A DNA stretch of 64,000 bases from Gp6-AA40 sp035492455 (GCA_035492455.1 DATJJE010000016.1:106355-170354), one strand, 5' to 3'. Shown: positions 36,564 through 45,733, counted from the first letter of the stretch. Made by a program: numbers and translations. Notes: generated by a model from the letters alone, not told the origin.

Positions 36564-37139
36564 GTGCCCACAAAAGATCCGCGCGTCGATGCCTACATCA
36601 GCAAAGCCAACGAGTTTGCCAGGCCGATTCTGACGAAGATCCGCTCGGCGGTGCATCGAGGTCATCGCGGCGTGACGGAAACGATCAAGTGGGGCGTGCC
36701 GGCCTACGTCGACGACCGCGGCATCGTCTGCATAACGGCGGCATTCAAGCAGCATTGCGCGTGGGTGTTCTGGGCAGGACGCAAGCCGTCGAGTGTCGAT
36801 GCGAACAAGATGCGGCGGATTACATCGGTCCAGGATCTTCCTGCGCAGGCGACGATGGTGACGGCGGTTGAAGAGGCAGCGTCACGCGACAAGCCCGCGA
36901 GAACGACCGCTGTACGCAAACCGTCGCGTCCTGTCAGGGTGCCGGCCTACTTCGCAGCGGAGTTGAGAAAGAACAGCAAGGCGCGCGCCGCATTCGCTGC
37001 CTTTCCGCCGAGCCACAGGCGTGAGTATGTCGATTGGGTCGATTCGGCGAAAACGGCCGAGACGCGCCGGCGACGGCTGGCGACGGCGATGGCGTGGATC
37101 TCCGCGGGAAAACCCCGGAACTGGAAGTACGCACGTTGA
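36564..37139 (+). CDS. DUF1801 / YdeI-like protein
   Basis: A 191-residue protein with an amino DUF1801 domain (VDAYISKANEFARPILTKIRSAVH, ETIKWGVPAYV) and a carboxy YdeI/OmdA-like tail (PAYFAAELRKNSKARAAFAAFPPSHRREYVDWVDSAK, with TRRRRLATAMAWISAGK in it). DUF1801 resembles frataxin-like iron chaperones; the YdeI tail occurs in proteins linked to bacteriocin or antimicrobial protection. Both parts combine in many environmental bacteria. The GTG start at 36564 follows the preceding stop closely. Confidence 0.85.
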   Translation: MPTKDPRVDAYISKANEFARPILTKIRSAVHRGHRGVTETIKWGVPAYVDDRGIVCITAAFKQHCAWVFWAGRKPSSVDANKMRRITSVQDLPAQATMVTAVEEAASRDKPARTTAVRKPSRPVRVPAYFAAELRKNSKARAAFAAFPPSHRREYVDWVDSAKTAETRRRRLATAMAWISAGKPRNWKYAR

Positions 37140-37176
37140 GCTCGCCGTTGGCGCGCATGATGCCTTGTATTGCGGC

Positions 37177-37524
37177 ATGCCCAACCATGGACGATTCACG
37201 ACCACGCTACTCGCCGCCGTGGCGCTCGTCGCATCAGCGGCATGCACCAAAGCCGATGACCGCTTGACGAAGGCCGTGCAGGATCGACTCGCCGCTGATC
37301 AGATTGTTCACGGCTACCACATCGACGTAAAAACTGAGCAGCGCGTCGTGTCGCTGAGCGGTACCGTCGAGACGTCTGTCGCGAAGGACCAGGCGCTGAC
37401 GCTGGCCAAAACCACGCCGGGCGTTCTCGAGGTGCGCGACCATGTCGCGATCCGCGACAACGCGGGCACGGCATCGTGGTTGAAGAAGTCGAACGGGGCC
37501 ATAGGCACCGCGGGTCACAGGTAG
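37177..37524 (+). CDS. BON-domain lipoprotein
   Basis: A 115-residue exported protein with lipobox VASAACTK and one BON domain (DRLTKAVQDRLAADQIVHGYHIDVKTEQRVVSLSGTV, then AKDQALTLAKTTPGVLEVRDHV). BON domains bind membranes and are found in stress-response and secretion-related proteins. The GTG/ATG upstream frame is ignored in favour of the ATG at 37177, which gives the correct leader. It precedes the DUF486 gene by 10 bases. Confidence 0.88.
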   Translation: MPNHGRFTTTLLAAVALVASAACTKADDRLTKAVQDRLAADQIVHGYHIDVKTEQRVVSLSGTVETSVAKDQALTLAKTTPGVLEVRDHVAIRDNAGTASWLKKSNGAIGTAGHR

Positions 37525-37534
37525 AATCGGCGGC

Positions 37535-37873
37535 ATGCCCGCCCCGCTGCCGACGATTCTTCTATTGATCTGTTCCAATGTGTTCATGACGTTCGCGTGG
37601 TACGCGCACCTGCGCAACCTCGCGGACCGGCCGTGGTATGTCGCTGCTATCGTCAGCTGGATGATCGCGCTGTTCGAGTACCTGCTGCAGGTGCCTGCCA
37701 ATCGTTTCGGCTTCAGGACGCTCTCGCTCGCGCAGCTGAAGATCATGCAGGAGGTGATCACGCTCGGCGTGTTCGTGCCGTTCGCGGTCGGCTACATGCG
37801 CCAGCCGATTACGCTGAATTTCTTGTGGGCGGCGCTTTGCCTGATGGGCGCGGTCTACTTCATGTTCCGCTAG
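37535..37873 (+). CDS. DUF486 (DMT-like) small membrane protein
   Basis: A 112-residue protein with four helices. The signature is ICSNVFMTFAWYAHL, WMIALFEYLLQVPANRFG, LAQLKIMQEVITLGVFVPFAV and ALCLMGAVYFMFR, as in DUF486. It resembles one half of a small multidrug-resistance type transporter, but transport has not been shown for the family. Convergent with the next gene on the minus strand with a 42-base gap. Confidence 0.9.
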   Translation: MPAPLPTILLLICSNVFMTFAWYAHLRNLADRPWYVAAIVSWMIALFEYLLQVPANRFGFRTLSLAQLKIMQEVITLGVFVPFAVGYMRQPITLNFLWAALCLMGAVYFMFR

Positions 37874-37915
37874 CTCGAGAGTCTGAGCTCCATTCGGAAG
37901 AAGTGACAACCGTTC

Positions 37916-39670
37916 TCAGTCGAACCCAATTTGCGTGACGGTGGCATCGAAACGCGGGTCGGTGCGCAGCGCGTCGAACCGCGGATCGACACGGATGGCA
38001 ATCAGCTCGAACACGCGCTCCTCGCGCGCCTTGTTCAGCCATTTGAATGCGACGTCGAGCTGACCGAGTCCGACGAAGATCGAGGCGAACTCGAACGGCG
38101 AGACATAGCGCTGCTCGGCGAGGCTTTCCAGCTTCCGCAACGTCTTATTCGCTGCGTCGCGCTTGTTCGCCAGCGCCTGCATCCGGCCGAGCGCGCCGTG
38201 CATACGCGGGCTGAGAGGGGAGAGCGAGACCGCGCGCTCGAGCGCCGCCAGCGCCTCCTCCAGATCTCCCTGCTGTTCCTGCACCAGGCTGAGCGTCAGA
38301 TACGCGGGCGCAAAATGCGGGTTCAGCTCGATGGTGTGATCGCACTGCTCGAGCGCCGCGCCGAAGTCACGACGGTAATAGTGAATGACGCCGACGTCGC
38401 GCGCGATGATCGACGAGACCGGATCGAGCGATTGCGCGATCGCCATCTGTTCGCATGCCTCGTCGAGCCGGCCCATCGGCACGAGGCACGAAATGCCGTA
38501 CCAGTGATGGGCGGTAGCGTACTTCGGGTCCAGCGCAATCGCCCGCTGGAACTCGTGCTCGGCGGCGCGCCAGTCCCAGTCCTGCGTGGACTTGACGTGC
38601 GCCAACGAGGTTCGCGCCTCGGCCGAATGACCGTCGAGTAGCACCGCCGTGGCCGCGCTCGACGCCGCTTTCGCCCAGACATCGGCAGGCCCGAGCACCC
38701 CATAATGCGCCAGCAGTCCATACGCATCCGACAAGCCGCTGTGCGCCGGTGCGTACTGCGGATCTTCGACGATCGCTTTCTGGAAGAAATCGACGGCTTT
38801 GACGAGTTCTTCCTCAGTTCTTTGATTCAGGTGATAGCGGCCCTGCAGATACAGGTTGTGCGCGGCGAGATTCTCGATTGGCTTCTGACCCCACGCGACG
38901 CCGCCGCGGTTCAGGCGATCCGGCTGCAGGCCGTCGATGATCGTGTCGGCGATGCTGTCCTGCGCCTTGAGGTTATCCGCCAGCGGCGCGTTCATCGACT
39001 CGGACCACACATAGCTGCCGCTCGCGGTATCGACGAGATGCGCCGTCACCCTGACCATGTCATGCGACCGGCGCACGCTGCCGCGCAGCACCATGGCTGC
39101 GCCTGCATGCGCATGCTCACGTTCGCCATCGACCGCGATCACGCGAAGACCGCGCAGACGCGTGAGCCTGACGATCAGTTCCTGTGTCAGGCCGGCGCCG
39201 AAGGACTCGAGGTCACCGTTCTCGCTGTGATCTGCGAACGGCGTAACGGAGATCGTGTTGCGCGTCGCAAACGTGGCCGCGAGCGACGCGCGCGGCACGC
39301 CCCGACCGTCGCGCCGCTTGAACACCGGAGCGTAGCCGCCCTTCGGCAGCTCGATAATCAGCTCGTCGTGTTGTCCTTCGTCGTGGTAGTAGCGCGTCAG
39401 CCGCGCGCGCAGCCGTCGTGCCTGCACGCGGACAATCGGGTCGGTGCGCGGGTCAAATGACGGCTCCTTGCCGAATACCTGTACCCCGACGACGTACTCC
39501 TTGAGCTCGTCGCCGCGGCCGGCGGCTGCTTCGGTGACGATGAAGCCGATGAACCGCTTCAAGCGCTCGACCTGCTGAAAGGTGGTGCTCGCCAGCACCC
39601 GGTCGAGCTGCTGTCGAATGGCCTTCTCAGAGACTTTGGTCGGCGGTGCGGCGGCAGTCTTGACGGCCAT
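37916..39670 (-). CDS. TPR protein with TolB/FlgO-like amino domain
   Basis: A 584-residue soluble protein. The amino end (KAIRQQLDRVLASTTFQQVERLKRF, then VQARRLRARLTRYYHDEG) resembles the winged-helix-like domain of acidobacterial regulators fused to TPRs. A middle part (ISVTPFADHSENGDLESFGAGLTQELIVRLTRL, RGSVRRSHDMVRVTAHLVD) is a TolB/FlgO-like alpha/beta domain. The carboxy ~320 residues are tandem TPRs (about 8). Such proteins often act as adenylate-cyclase-like sensors or transcription regulators; no output domain beyond the winged helix is seen. It is divergent from the O-methyltransferase gene with only 26 bases between. Confidence 0.75.
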   Translation of the reverse strand: MAVKTAAAPPTKVSEKAIRQQLDRVLASTTFQQVERLKRFIGFIVTEAAAGRGDELKEYVVGVQVFGKEPSFDPRTDPIVRVQARRLRARLTRYYHDEGQHDELIIELPKGGYAPVFKRRDGRGVPRASLAATFATRNTISVTPFADHSENGDLESFGAGLTQELIVRLTRLRGLRVIAVDGEREHAHAGAAMVLRGSVRRSHDMVRVTAHLVDTASGSYVWSESMNAPLADNLKAQDSIADTIIDGLQPDRLNRGGVAWGQKPIENLAAHNLYLQGRYHLNQRTEEELVKAVDFFQKAIVEDPQYAPAHSGLSDAYGLLAHYGVLGPADVWAKAASSAATAVLLDGHSAEARTSLAHVKSTQDWDWRAAEHEFQRAIALDPKYATAHHWYGISCLVPMGRLDEACEQMAIAQSLDPVSSIIARDVGVIHYYRRDFGAALEQCDHTIELNPHFAPAYLTLSLVQEQQGDLEEALAALERAVSLSPLSPRMHGALGRMQALANKRDAANKTLRKLESLAEQRYVSPFEFASIFVGLGQLDVAFKWLNKAREERVFELIAIRVDPRFDALRTDPRFDATVTQIGFD

Positions 39671-39696
39671 CCATCGAATTATAGGAGGATGCGGCT

Positions 39697-40365
39697 ATGA
39701 CCGATGTCCGCTGGGACGATGTCGATCGCTACGCCTCCGATCTGCTCGTCAGACCCGACGAGACGCTCGCCGCCGCACTTCGCGCCGCCGATGCGGCCGG
39801 CCTGCCGCCAATCAGCGTCTCACCGCCGCAAGGCAAGTTCCTGATGCTGCTGGCACAGGCCATTGGCGCGTGCCGCATCCTCGAGATCGGGACGCTCGCC
39901 GGTTACAGCGCGATCTGGCTCGCACGGGCGCTGCCGGCAGGCGGCCGGCTTGTGACATTGGAGGTCGATGCGAAGCACGCACGCGTTGCGCGGGAGAACA
40001 TCGGACGCGCGCAGCTGGCGGATATCGTCGATATCCACGAGGGTCGCGCCATTGAGACGCTCGAGCGGATGGTCGCAGCCGCAGTCGACGCGTTCGATCT
40101 GATATTTATCGATGCGGACAAACCATCGTACCCGCTCTACCTGCCGCTCGCCGTCGAGTTGTCGCATCCGGGAACGCTGATCATCGCAGACAACGTCGTC
40201 CGCAAGGGCGCCATCGTCGATCCCGACAGCAGCGACGAACGCGTGCACGGGGTACGGCGCTACAACGAACTGGTAGCGCGCCATCCGCGCCTCGACGCAA
40301 CGCTGCTGCAGACGGTGGGCGTGAAAGGGTACGACGGCTTTACGTTGGCGAGAGTTGTGAAGTAG
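39697..40365 (+). CDS. Class I SAM-dependent O-methyltransferase
   Basis: A 222-residue enzyme of the caffeoyl-CoA/catechol O-methyltransferase family. Motifs: SAM-binding ILEIGTLAGYSAIWLARAL, the acidic strand end TLEVDAKHARVARENI, FDLIFIDADKPSYPLY (metal-binding Asp) and LIIADNVVRKGAI. A strong ribosome binding site AGGAGG lies before the ATG at 39697. Substrate is probably a catechol or hydroxylated aromatic by family. Its 3' end overlaps the MFS gene by 26 bases, convergently. Confidence 0.93.
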   Translation: MTDVRWDDVDRYASDLLVRPDETLAAALRAADAAGLPPISVSPPQGKFLMLLAQAIGACRILEIGTLAGYSAIWLARALPAGGRLVTLEVDAKHARVARENIGRAQLADIVDIHEGRAIETLERMVAAAVDAFDLIFIDADKPSYPLYLPLAVELSHPGTLIIADNVVRKGAIVDPDSSDERVHGVRRYNELVARHPRLDATLLQTVGVKGYDGFTLARVVK

Positions 40366-41647
40366 GTGCCGCCGCATCGAGGCGATGGATATCGCCGAGG
40401 ATGACGCTGTACGAGAACGCACCGACGAGCGCGACAACGGCAATGTAAACGAGCGGCGCGACAAACGATCCAGTCATCTGAAAGAACACGCCGACGACGA
40501 TCGGTGTGACGATGCCGGCGAGATTGGCGCTCAGATTGAAGATCCCGCCTGTCAGTCCGATGAGCGGCTTCGGCGCGATATCGGCGATGACCGTCCACCC
40601 GAGATTCGTCATCCCCTGACCGAAAAACGACACGCACAGAATGGCGATGACGATGCCGTTTGCGGAGGCCGGCACGTAATTCGCGGCGACGATCGTAGAC
40701 GCCAGCAGCATCCCGCTGACGATCGGCAGCTTGCGCGCGAAATTTGCGGATCCGCTGCGCTTCAGCAGGAAGTCCGAGACGAAACCACCGAACAACACGC
40801 CGATTGACGCGGCGATGTAGGGGAGCGCGGCCAGAGCGCCCGCCTGCAGAAACGTCATGCCCCGCGCGGAGACGAGGTAGGTCGGAAACCAGGTGAGGAA
40901 GAACACCTGCGTCGAGTTGCCACCGAACTGCCCGATGGACGCGCCAATGACCTGACGATGGCGCAGTAGCGCGCGAACCTGACGCCACTCGAACCGCAGC
41001 GGCTGTCCGAGGTATTCACCGCCGCCGCCGGCTTCGATGTAGCGCATTTCAGCGTCGTTGACGGTGCTGCTTTGCGATGGATCGCGGTACACCACGGACC
41101 AGAGGAAGGCGAACACGATGCCGACGGCGCCGACGATCAGGAAGAGGCCGCGCCAGCCGAAGGTCTGGGTGATCCAGAAGAGCGGTACGCTCAAAAAGCC
41201 GACGCCGGCGTATTGACCGACCGAGTAGATGGAATTGGCTCGCGCGCGCTCATGCTGCGGAAACCACGACGCGAGAATGCGGCTGTTGGCAGGAAAGCAC
41301 GGTGCCTCGAACGTGCCGACACCGATGCGCGTCAGTACCAGGCCGACGAGCGATCGGACGGCCCCCATGGTCGCGGTGAATGCCGACCAGAAGAAGAGCG
41401 CGACGAAATAGGTGGTGCGCGTGCCGAATCGATCGAGTGCAATGCCGCCTGGAATCTGCAGCAGTGCATAGCTCCAGGAGAAGGCGGAAAATGCGATGCC
41501 CATTTCGGCGGCGCTGAGGCCAAGATCTTTGGTTAGGCTCGGCGCCGCGATGCCGAGTACCGTCCGGTCGAGATAGTTCAGCATGGTCCCGAAGGCGATC
41601 AACGCCAGGATCGGGAACCACCGGACATGCGTGCGCGCCGCCGTCAC
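40340..41647 (-). CDS. MFS transporter, anion:cation symporter family
   Basis: A 435-residue 12-helix transporter. The signature NYLDRTVLGIAAPSL, AFSWSYALLQIPGGIALDRFG and the loop GTRTTYF match the ACS family (hexuronate, galactarate, sulfoacetate type organic-anion symporters). Last gene of the four-gene minus-strand operon; its start overlaps the stop of the TPP-enzyme gene (ATGA). The substrate is probably an organic acid handled by the three enzymes encoded upstream. Confidence 0.9.
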   Translation of the reverse strand: MTAARTHVRWFPILALIAFGTMLNYLDRTVLGIAAPSLTKDLGLSAAEMGIAFSAFSWSYALLQIPGGIALDRFGTRTTYFVALFFWSAFTATMGAVRSLVGLVLTRIGVGTFEAPCFPANSRILASWFPQHERARANSIYSVGQYAGVGFLSVPLFWITQTFGWRGLFLIVGAVGIVFAFLWSVVYRDPSQSSTVNDAEMRYIEAGGGGEYLGQPLRFEWRQVRALLRHRQVIGASIGQFGGNSTQVFFLTWFPTYLVSARGMTFLQAGALAALPYIAASIGVLFGGFVSDFLLKRSGSANFARKLPIVSGMLLASTIVAANYVPASANGIVIAILCVSFFGQGMTNLGWTVIADIAPKPLIGLTGGIFNLSANLAGIVTPIVVGVFFQMTGSFVAPLVYIAVVALVGAFSYSVILGDIHRLDAAAPTSQLSPT

Positions 41648-43416
41648 TCGCCCTTTCGGTAAATGTCGTTGATGTTCCAGTGCCCCGGAGTCGGGGTGGG
41701 CGCGTTCTCCATCGGTGCCTGGATGACGGTCGGGAGCTTCGCTGCGAGCGCCTCCTTCAGTGCGGCACCGAGCTGATCAGGCGACTCGATCATCACGCCG
41801 CGCGCACCGCACGCACGCGCCATCGCGGCGAAGTCCACGCGATAGGGATGTCCATCGCATTCGAACACGCAGCCGAAGGTCGACCCATAGTGCTGCTGCT
41901 CCAGTCCCGCGATCGTGCCGAATGCGGCATTGTCCATGACCAGCCACACCACGTTGAGGCCGGCTTCCATCGCCGTGGCCACGACCGATGGGTTCGAGCC
42001 GAAGCCGCCGTCACCAATGAGAGCGACTGCCGCACGGTGCGGCTGCGCCATCTTCACGCCGAGCACTGCCGACGGCCCGAAACCCATGGTGGCAAGGCCG
42101 CTTGGCGTGATGAACGTGCCCGGCACGGTGATCGGGAACTGTTGTGCGACACCGTTTTTGTTCCAACCGACATCGGTGACGATGTAGCCGTCTTCGGGCA
42201 CGGCATCTCGCAGTTCGCTGAGGATGCGTTCAGGCCGCATTGGGAACTGATCGGACTGCCACTGCCTGGCCCATTTCGCCGAAAACGCGCGGCGCGCCTG
42301 CGCAATGTCCTGGCGAATCGGGCCGCGGCTGCGATGCTGGCGTCCCCGGGCGCCGTGGGCGAGCGCCGCAAGGGCGAGCTTCGCATCGGCGACGACACCG
42401 ATCTCAGTCGGCAGGTTGCGGCCGATTTCCGCGATGTCGGCGTCGATGTGGATGACGCGGGTCGGCGGCGCGGCAAACGTGAACCGCGGATCCCACGAGC
42501 TCGAGCTCGCTTCCGCGAGGCGCGTGCCCACAGCGAGCATCACGTCTGCAGTACGGCACCTGTCGTTGGCGATCGGCGTACCCCAGAAGCCCGTCATGCC
42601 GAGCAGCAGTGGGTGGTCTTCCCGAAGGCAGCCCTTGCCCATCAGCGAATGCGCGACGGGAATCTCCATGGCTTCGGCGAGCGCCGCGAGTTCAGCCGTC
42701 GCGCGCGCGGAGATCACCCCGCCGCCGGCGTAGATCACGGGACGCTCGGCCTGCGCGAGGATGCCGATGATCGTCGCAACCGAGTCAGGATCGATCGATG
42801 GGCGCGTCATCTTCGCAGGCGCCTGCGAGAATGCATGGATCGGCAGATCGGCGGAGAAGACATCCATCGGAACCGAAACGAGCACCGGACCCGGACGCCC
42901 CGATTGCGCGAGATGGAATGCGCGCTCCATCATGCGCGGCAGATCGTCGACGCGGTCAACGCGATACACGCGCTTGCAGAACGGGCGATAGATCTGAAAC
43001 TGGTCCGCGTCCTGATGCAGGTTGAACTCCTGGTGCGGATGACGTCCATAGAAGTGGGACGGCACGTCACCAGAGATCACGACCATCGGAATCGAATCGA
43101 GTGCTGCGTTGGCAACGCCGGTGGTTGCATTCGTCAGCCCGGGACCGAGATGCGTCAGCAGCACGCCCGGCTTGCCCGAGGCGCGCGCATAGCCGTCTGC
43201 GGCTTGGGCCGCCACCTGTTCATGGCGTGTGGTGACGAAACGGATTCGGCTCTTGCCGAGCGCGTCGAGAAACGCGATGTTGGTGTGACCGCACAGGCCG
43301 AAGATCACCTCTACGCCAAGGCGTTCGAGATACTCCGCCAGCAGATACGAAGCGATGCGTGTCGGCGTCGCGGCGCCCATGGCGCGCGCGAGATCCGGCT
43401 GTGCGACTGTGGTCAT
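41644..43416 (-). CDS. Thiamine-diphosphate-dependent enzyme, acetolactate-synthase-like
   Basis: A 590-residue ThDP enzyme of the POX/ALS/2-hydroxyacyl-CoA lyase superfamily: the catalytic Glu in TRHEQVAAQAADGYAR (Glu66), LTHLGPGLTN, central domain VIYAGGGV, and ThDP-binding LIGDGGFGSN to MDNAAF (468-496). The long carboxy end (PTPTPGHWNINDIYRKGE) is not found in standard acetolactate synthases, and no small regulatory subunit is adjacent. It is also unlike typical Xsc sulfoacetaldehyde acetyltransferases at its amino end. It overlaps both neighbours by ATGA, so it acts with the aldehyde dehydrogenase and transporter. The exact reaction is not determined. Confidence 0.75.
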   Translation of the reverse strand: MTTVAQPDLARAMGAATPTRIASYLLAEYLERLGVEVIFGLCGHTNIAFLDALGKSRIRFVTTRHEQVAAQAADGYARASGKPGVLLTHLGPGLTNATTGVANAALDSIPMVVISGDVPSHFYGRHPHQEFNLHQDADQFQIYRPFCKRVYRVDRVDDLPRMMERAFHLAQSGRPGPVLVSVPMDVFSADLPIHAFSQAPAKMTRPSIDPDSVATIIGILAQAERPVIYAGGGVISARATAELAALAEAMEIPVAHSLMGKGCLREDHPLLLGMTGFWGTPIANDRCRTADVMLAVGTRLAEASSSSWDPRFTFAAPPTRVIHIDADIAEIGRNLPTEIGVVADAKLALAALAHGARGRQHRSRGPIRQDIAQARRAFSAKWARQWQSDQFPMRPERILSELRDAVPEDGYIVTDVGWNKNGVAQQFPITVPGTFITPSGLATMGFGPSAVLGVKMAQPHRAAVALIGDGGFGSNPSVVATAMEAGLNVVWLVMDNAAFGTIAGLEQQHYGSTFGCVFECDGHPYRVDFAAMARACGARGVMIESPDQLGAALKEALAAKLPTVIQAPMENAPTPTPGHWNINDIYRKGE

Positions 43417-44906
43417 TGTGTTGCCTCCGCCTTCGCCAGGTCCGGTCGCTCGCGACCGGACGAATCAGTGCTGGCTTGAGTGACCGCTCCGCGGTCCGTC
43501 TCGTCAAAAATCGGGCTCTGGTAGAACTCACCGAACAATTCCGCTTCCGACGGACGGTCTTCGGCAATCGGACGGCTCACCCACGTGACGTTCATGTAGT
43601 GCTTGAGCGAGATGTTCTCGTTGGTGATGTTGCCGCCCCACGTCCCGCAGCCCATGCTCGAGGTCATCGGCATGCCGTTGGTGAACGTTCCGGCATTCGA
43701 TCGCGACTGCACCTGCCGCACCATCATTCGGCTGACCGGCGCAGTCAACGCCAGCTGGTGAATGTGCTCGTCGTCGAACGAGTAGATTCCGCAGGAGTGC
43801 CCCTTGCCGCCTGTCTCGAAGATGCGACGCACCATGTCGAGTGCCATCTCCCAGCCGCTGTACTTGAAGACCGCGAGTACAACGCCAAGCTTCTCGGTCG
43901 AAAACAGATGCTCGCGTCCGATGTGCTGCTCCGGAACGATGAAGAACGTACGGTCGGCGGGAAGCCAAATGCCGGCTTTCTTCGCGACCGCGGCAGCAGG
44001 ACGGGCAATCGTGTCGGCGGTCCGATGCCCTTCGGCGTCCCAATAAGCCGCCTGCAGTTTCGCCTTCTCCTCTCCGTTGACGACGTAGCCGCCTTCTGCG
44101 ACAAGGCGTGCGACGAACGCATCATGGATGCGCGAGTCGATGAGGACGTTGCCATCGGCGGAGCAGCCTGACCCGTAATCGTTCGTCTTGCTGATCGCCG
44201 TGTTGCGCGCGGCTTGCTCGACGTCAGCGGTCTCGTCGATCACCATGGTCGCGTTGCCCGCCCCCACTCCATACGCCGGCTTGCCGGAGCCATAGGCAGC
44301 GCGCACCATGGCGGGTCCGCCGGTTGCGATGGTCAGATCGCAGATCGACATCAGCTCGTTCGCCAGCGGTATGCTCGGCTTGTCGACGCACTGCAGGAGA
44401 TCGTCGGGCGCATCGAGCGCGCGCAACGCGGCCCGCATCAGCCGCACCGTTTCGTTCGTGGTCTTCGTGCTCGCCGGGTGCGGCGAGAAGATCACCGCGT
44501 CCTTGCACTTGATGGCGTAGATCGCAATGCCGATCGGCGTGATGTACGGGCTCGTAACCGGAATCAGGGATGCGATGACCCCTGCCGGTTTTGCGTACTT
44601 GACGATGCCTTTTTCGGGGATCTCCTCGATGACGCCCATGCTCTTCTGACGGAGCGCATCGCGGAGGATGCCGAGCACCTTCGAGCGGCGTCCTGGCTCG
44701 CGGCTTCCCATACCACTTTCGTCGACGCTCATGTTGGCCAGCCGTGCGGCGGAGGTTTGATTGCCGGCGGCCCAGCCGATCGCCTGGCACAGGCGGTCGA
44801 CCCGCGCCTGGTCGTAGTGCTCGGCCGTCCGCATGGCGGCGCGCGCACGCTGCAGCATCTGCCGCGCCAGCGCCTGTTCTTCGGGAGTGATCGTTCGTGT
44901 TGCCAT
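43413..44906 (-). CDS. Acylating (CoA) aldehyde dehydrogenase, sulfoacetaldehyde-dehydrogenase-like
   Basis: A 497-residue enzyme of the CoA-acylating aldehyde dehydrogenase group: YAKPAGVIASLIPVTSP, VIFSPHPASTKTTNE, GGPAMVRAAYGSGKPAYGVG and the catalytic cysteine in NDYGSGCSADGNVLI (Cys248). Such enzymes reversibly oxidise an aldehyde to an acyl-CoA with NAD(P)+. It most resembles the SauS sulfoacetaldehyde dehydrogenase type rather than AdhE, but a general acyl substrate is possible. The start follows a palindromic repeat by a few bases (AAGGA before the ATG), and it overlaps the TPP gene by ATGA. Confidence 0.75.
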   Translation of the reverse strand: MATRTITPEEQALARQMLQRARAAMRTAEHYDQARVDRLCQAIGWAAGNQTSAARLANMSVDESGMGSREPGRRSKVLGILRDALRQKSMGVIEEIPEKGIVKYAKPAGVIASLIPVTSPYITPIGIAIYAIKCKDAVIFSPHPASTKTTNETVRLMRAALRALDAPDDLLQCVDKPSIPLANELMSICDLTIATGGPAMVRAAYGSGKPAYGVGAGNATMVIDETADVEQAARNTAISKTNDYGSGCSADGNVLIDSRIHDAFVARLVAEGGYVVNGEEKAKLQAAYWDAEGHRTADTIARPAAAVAKKAGIWLPADRTFFIVPEQHIGREHLFSTEKLGVVLAVFKYSGWEMALDMVRRIFETGGKGHSCGIYSFDDEHIHQLALTAPVSRMMVRQVQSRSNAGTFTNGMPMTSSMGCGTWGGNITNENISLKHYMNVTWVSRPIAEDRPSEAELFGEFYQSPIFDETDRGAVTQASTDSSGRERPDLAKAEATQ

Positions 44907-44912
44907 ATTCCT

Positions 44913-44938
44913 TGGCGGTCCGACGGGACCCGCCCTAC
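44913..44938 (-). repeat. TGTAGGG-family palindrome providing the citryl-CoA-lyase stop
   Basis: On the minus strand the sequence reads GGTAGGGCGGGTCCCGTC, then GGACCGCC. The arms GGCGGGTCCC and GGACCGCC form an imperfect palindrome. The TAG stop of the upstream citryl-CoA-lyase-like gene (44935-44937) is the TAG of GGTAGGG, so the repeat sets the carboxy end and forms the 28-base intergenic spacer. Confidence 0.75.
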
Positions 44939-45690
44939 CTCTTGCCGTCGTACTGAACGGGAATCCGCACTCGCATCGGCTTTTCGCGGGCGTATTCCTC
45001 CGCGACTTCCGCCGTCAGCCCTGCGACACGTCCAATGATGAAGATCAATTTGCCGGCTTCCGGCGGGAAGCCCATGTCGTAAAGCACGGCAGCAAGGCCG
45101 CCGTCGATGTTGATTGGCAGCGGTTTGATACGCCGGCTCGCGGCGTCTCCGACGGTACGCATGAACCGCACGCCGGCGCCCTCCTCGTTGCCCTGTTTCG
45201 CCAGCGAGAAAAGCACGTCTACGCGGTGGTCGATGGTGCGATGAACACGGTGTCCGAGACCCGGGACGCGCTCGCCACGCTCGCTGAACCTGTCGACGAC
45301 GTCGGCGGCGGCGGCTTCGAACGAGATTGATCTGCGCTCCGCGTCCGCGATGCCGTCGGCGATCATCGCCATGCAGAGTTCGCCCGCGCCGCCATGTTCA
45401 TCGCCGACGGCGAGAACGCCAGCGGCGACGGCAGCGGACATCGATTGCCGGTTGCCCGATGCGACCAGCCGCGCCGCTGCGCAGGAAGGTGCCGCCGGCC
45501 CGGGGTCGCATACACCGATCAGGATCGCGTCGATGAGCTTCCGCTCGCGATCGTCCGGCAGTCGCCCCCGATGCAGGAGAAAAACCGCGTCGGCGAAGCT
45601 TGCGCGACGCATGAGGTCGGTTACCTCATGTCCGTGAATCCACAGCGCGGACTCCTCTGAGCGCACGATCGCCGTTCGCCACTGGTCCAT
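44935..45690 (-). CDS. Citrate synthase / citryl-CoA lyase-like protein
   Basis: A 251-residue short member of the citrate-synthase superfamily. The two catalytic histidines occur in EHGGAGELCM and PGLGHRVHR, and the acid in NIDGGLAAVL (citrate synthase NVD-type). The length (about 250 rather than 430) is that of the small citryl-CoA lyase / CcsA-like group that cleaves or forms C-C bonds of CoA-thioesters. First gene of the minus-strand operon. The start is placed at ATG 45690 (MDQWRTAIVRSEES); an in-frame ATG at 45729 would add 13 residues. The stop lies in a palindromic repeat. Confidence 0.75.
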   Translation of the reverse strand: MDQWRTAIVRSEESALWIHGHEVTDLMRRASFADAVFLLHRGRLPDDRERKLIDAILIGVCDPGPAAPSCAAARLVASGNRQSMSAAVAAGVLAVGDEHGGAGELCMAMIADGIADAERRSISFEAAAADVVDRFSERGERVPGLGHRVHRTIDHRVDVLFSLAKQGNEEGAGVRFMRTVGDAASRRIKPLPINIDGGLAAVLYDMGFPPEAGKLIFIIGRVAGLTAEVAEEYAREKPMRVRIPVQYDGKR

Positions 45691-45733
45691 GAAGCACGAA
45701 TTATCGCCGCCTTTCGACCGCCGCGGCATGGTT

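Noticed and set aside
41680..43479. 599-codon open frame on the plus strand opposite the TPP enzyme gene
   Set aside because: It is antisense to a gene with clear ThDP motifs and has Arg-rich composition typical of high-GC shadow frames.
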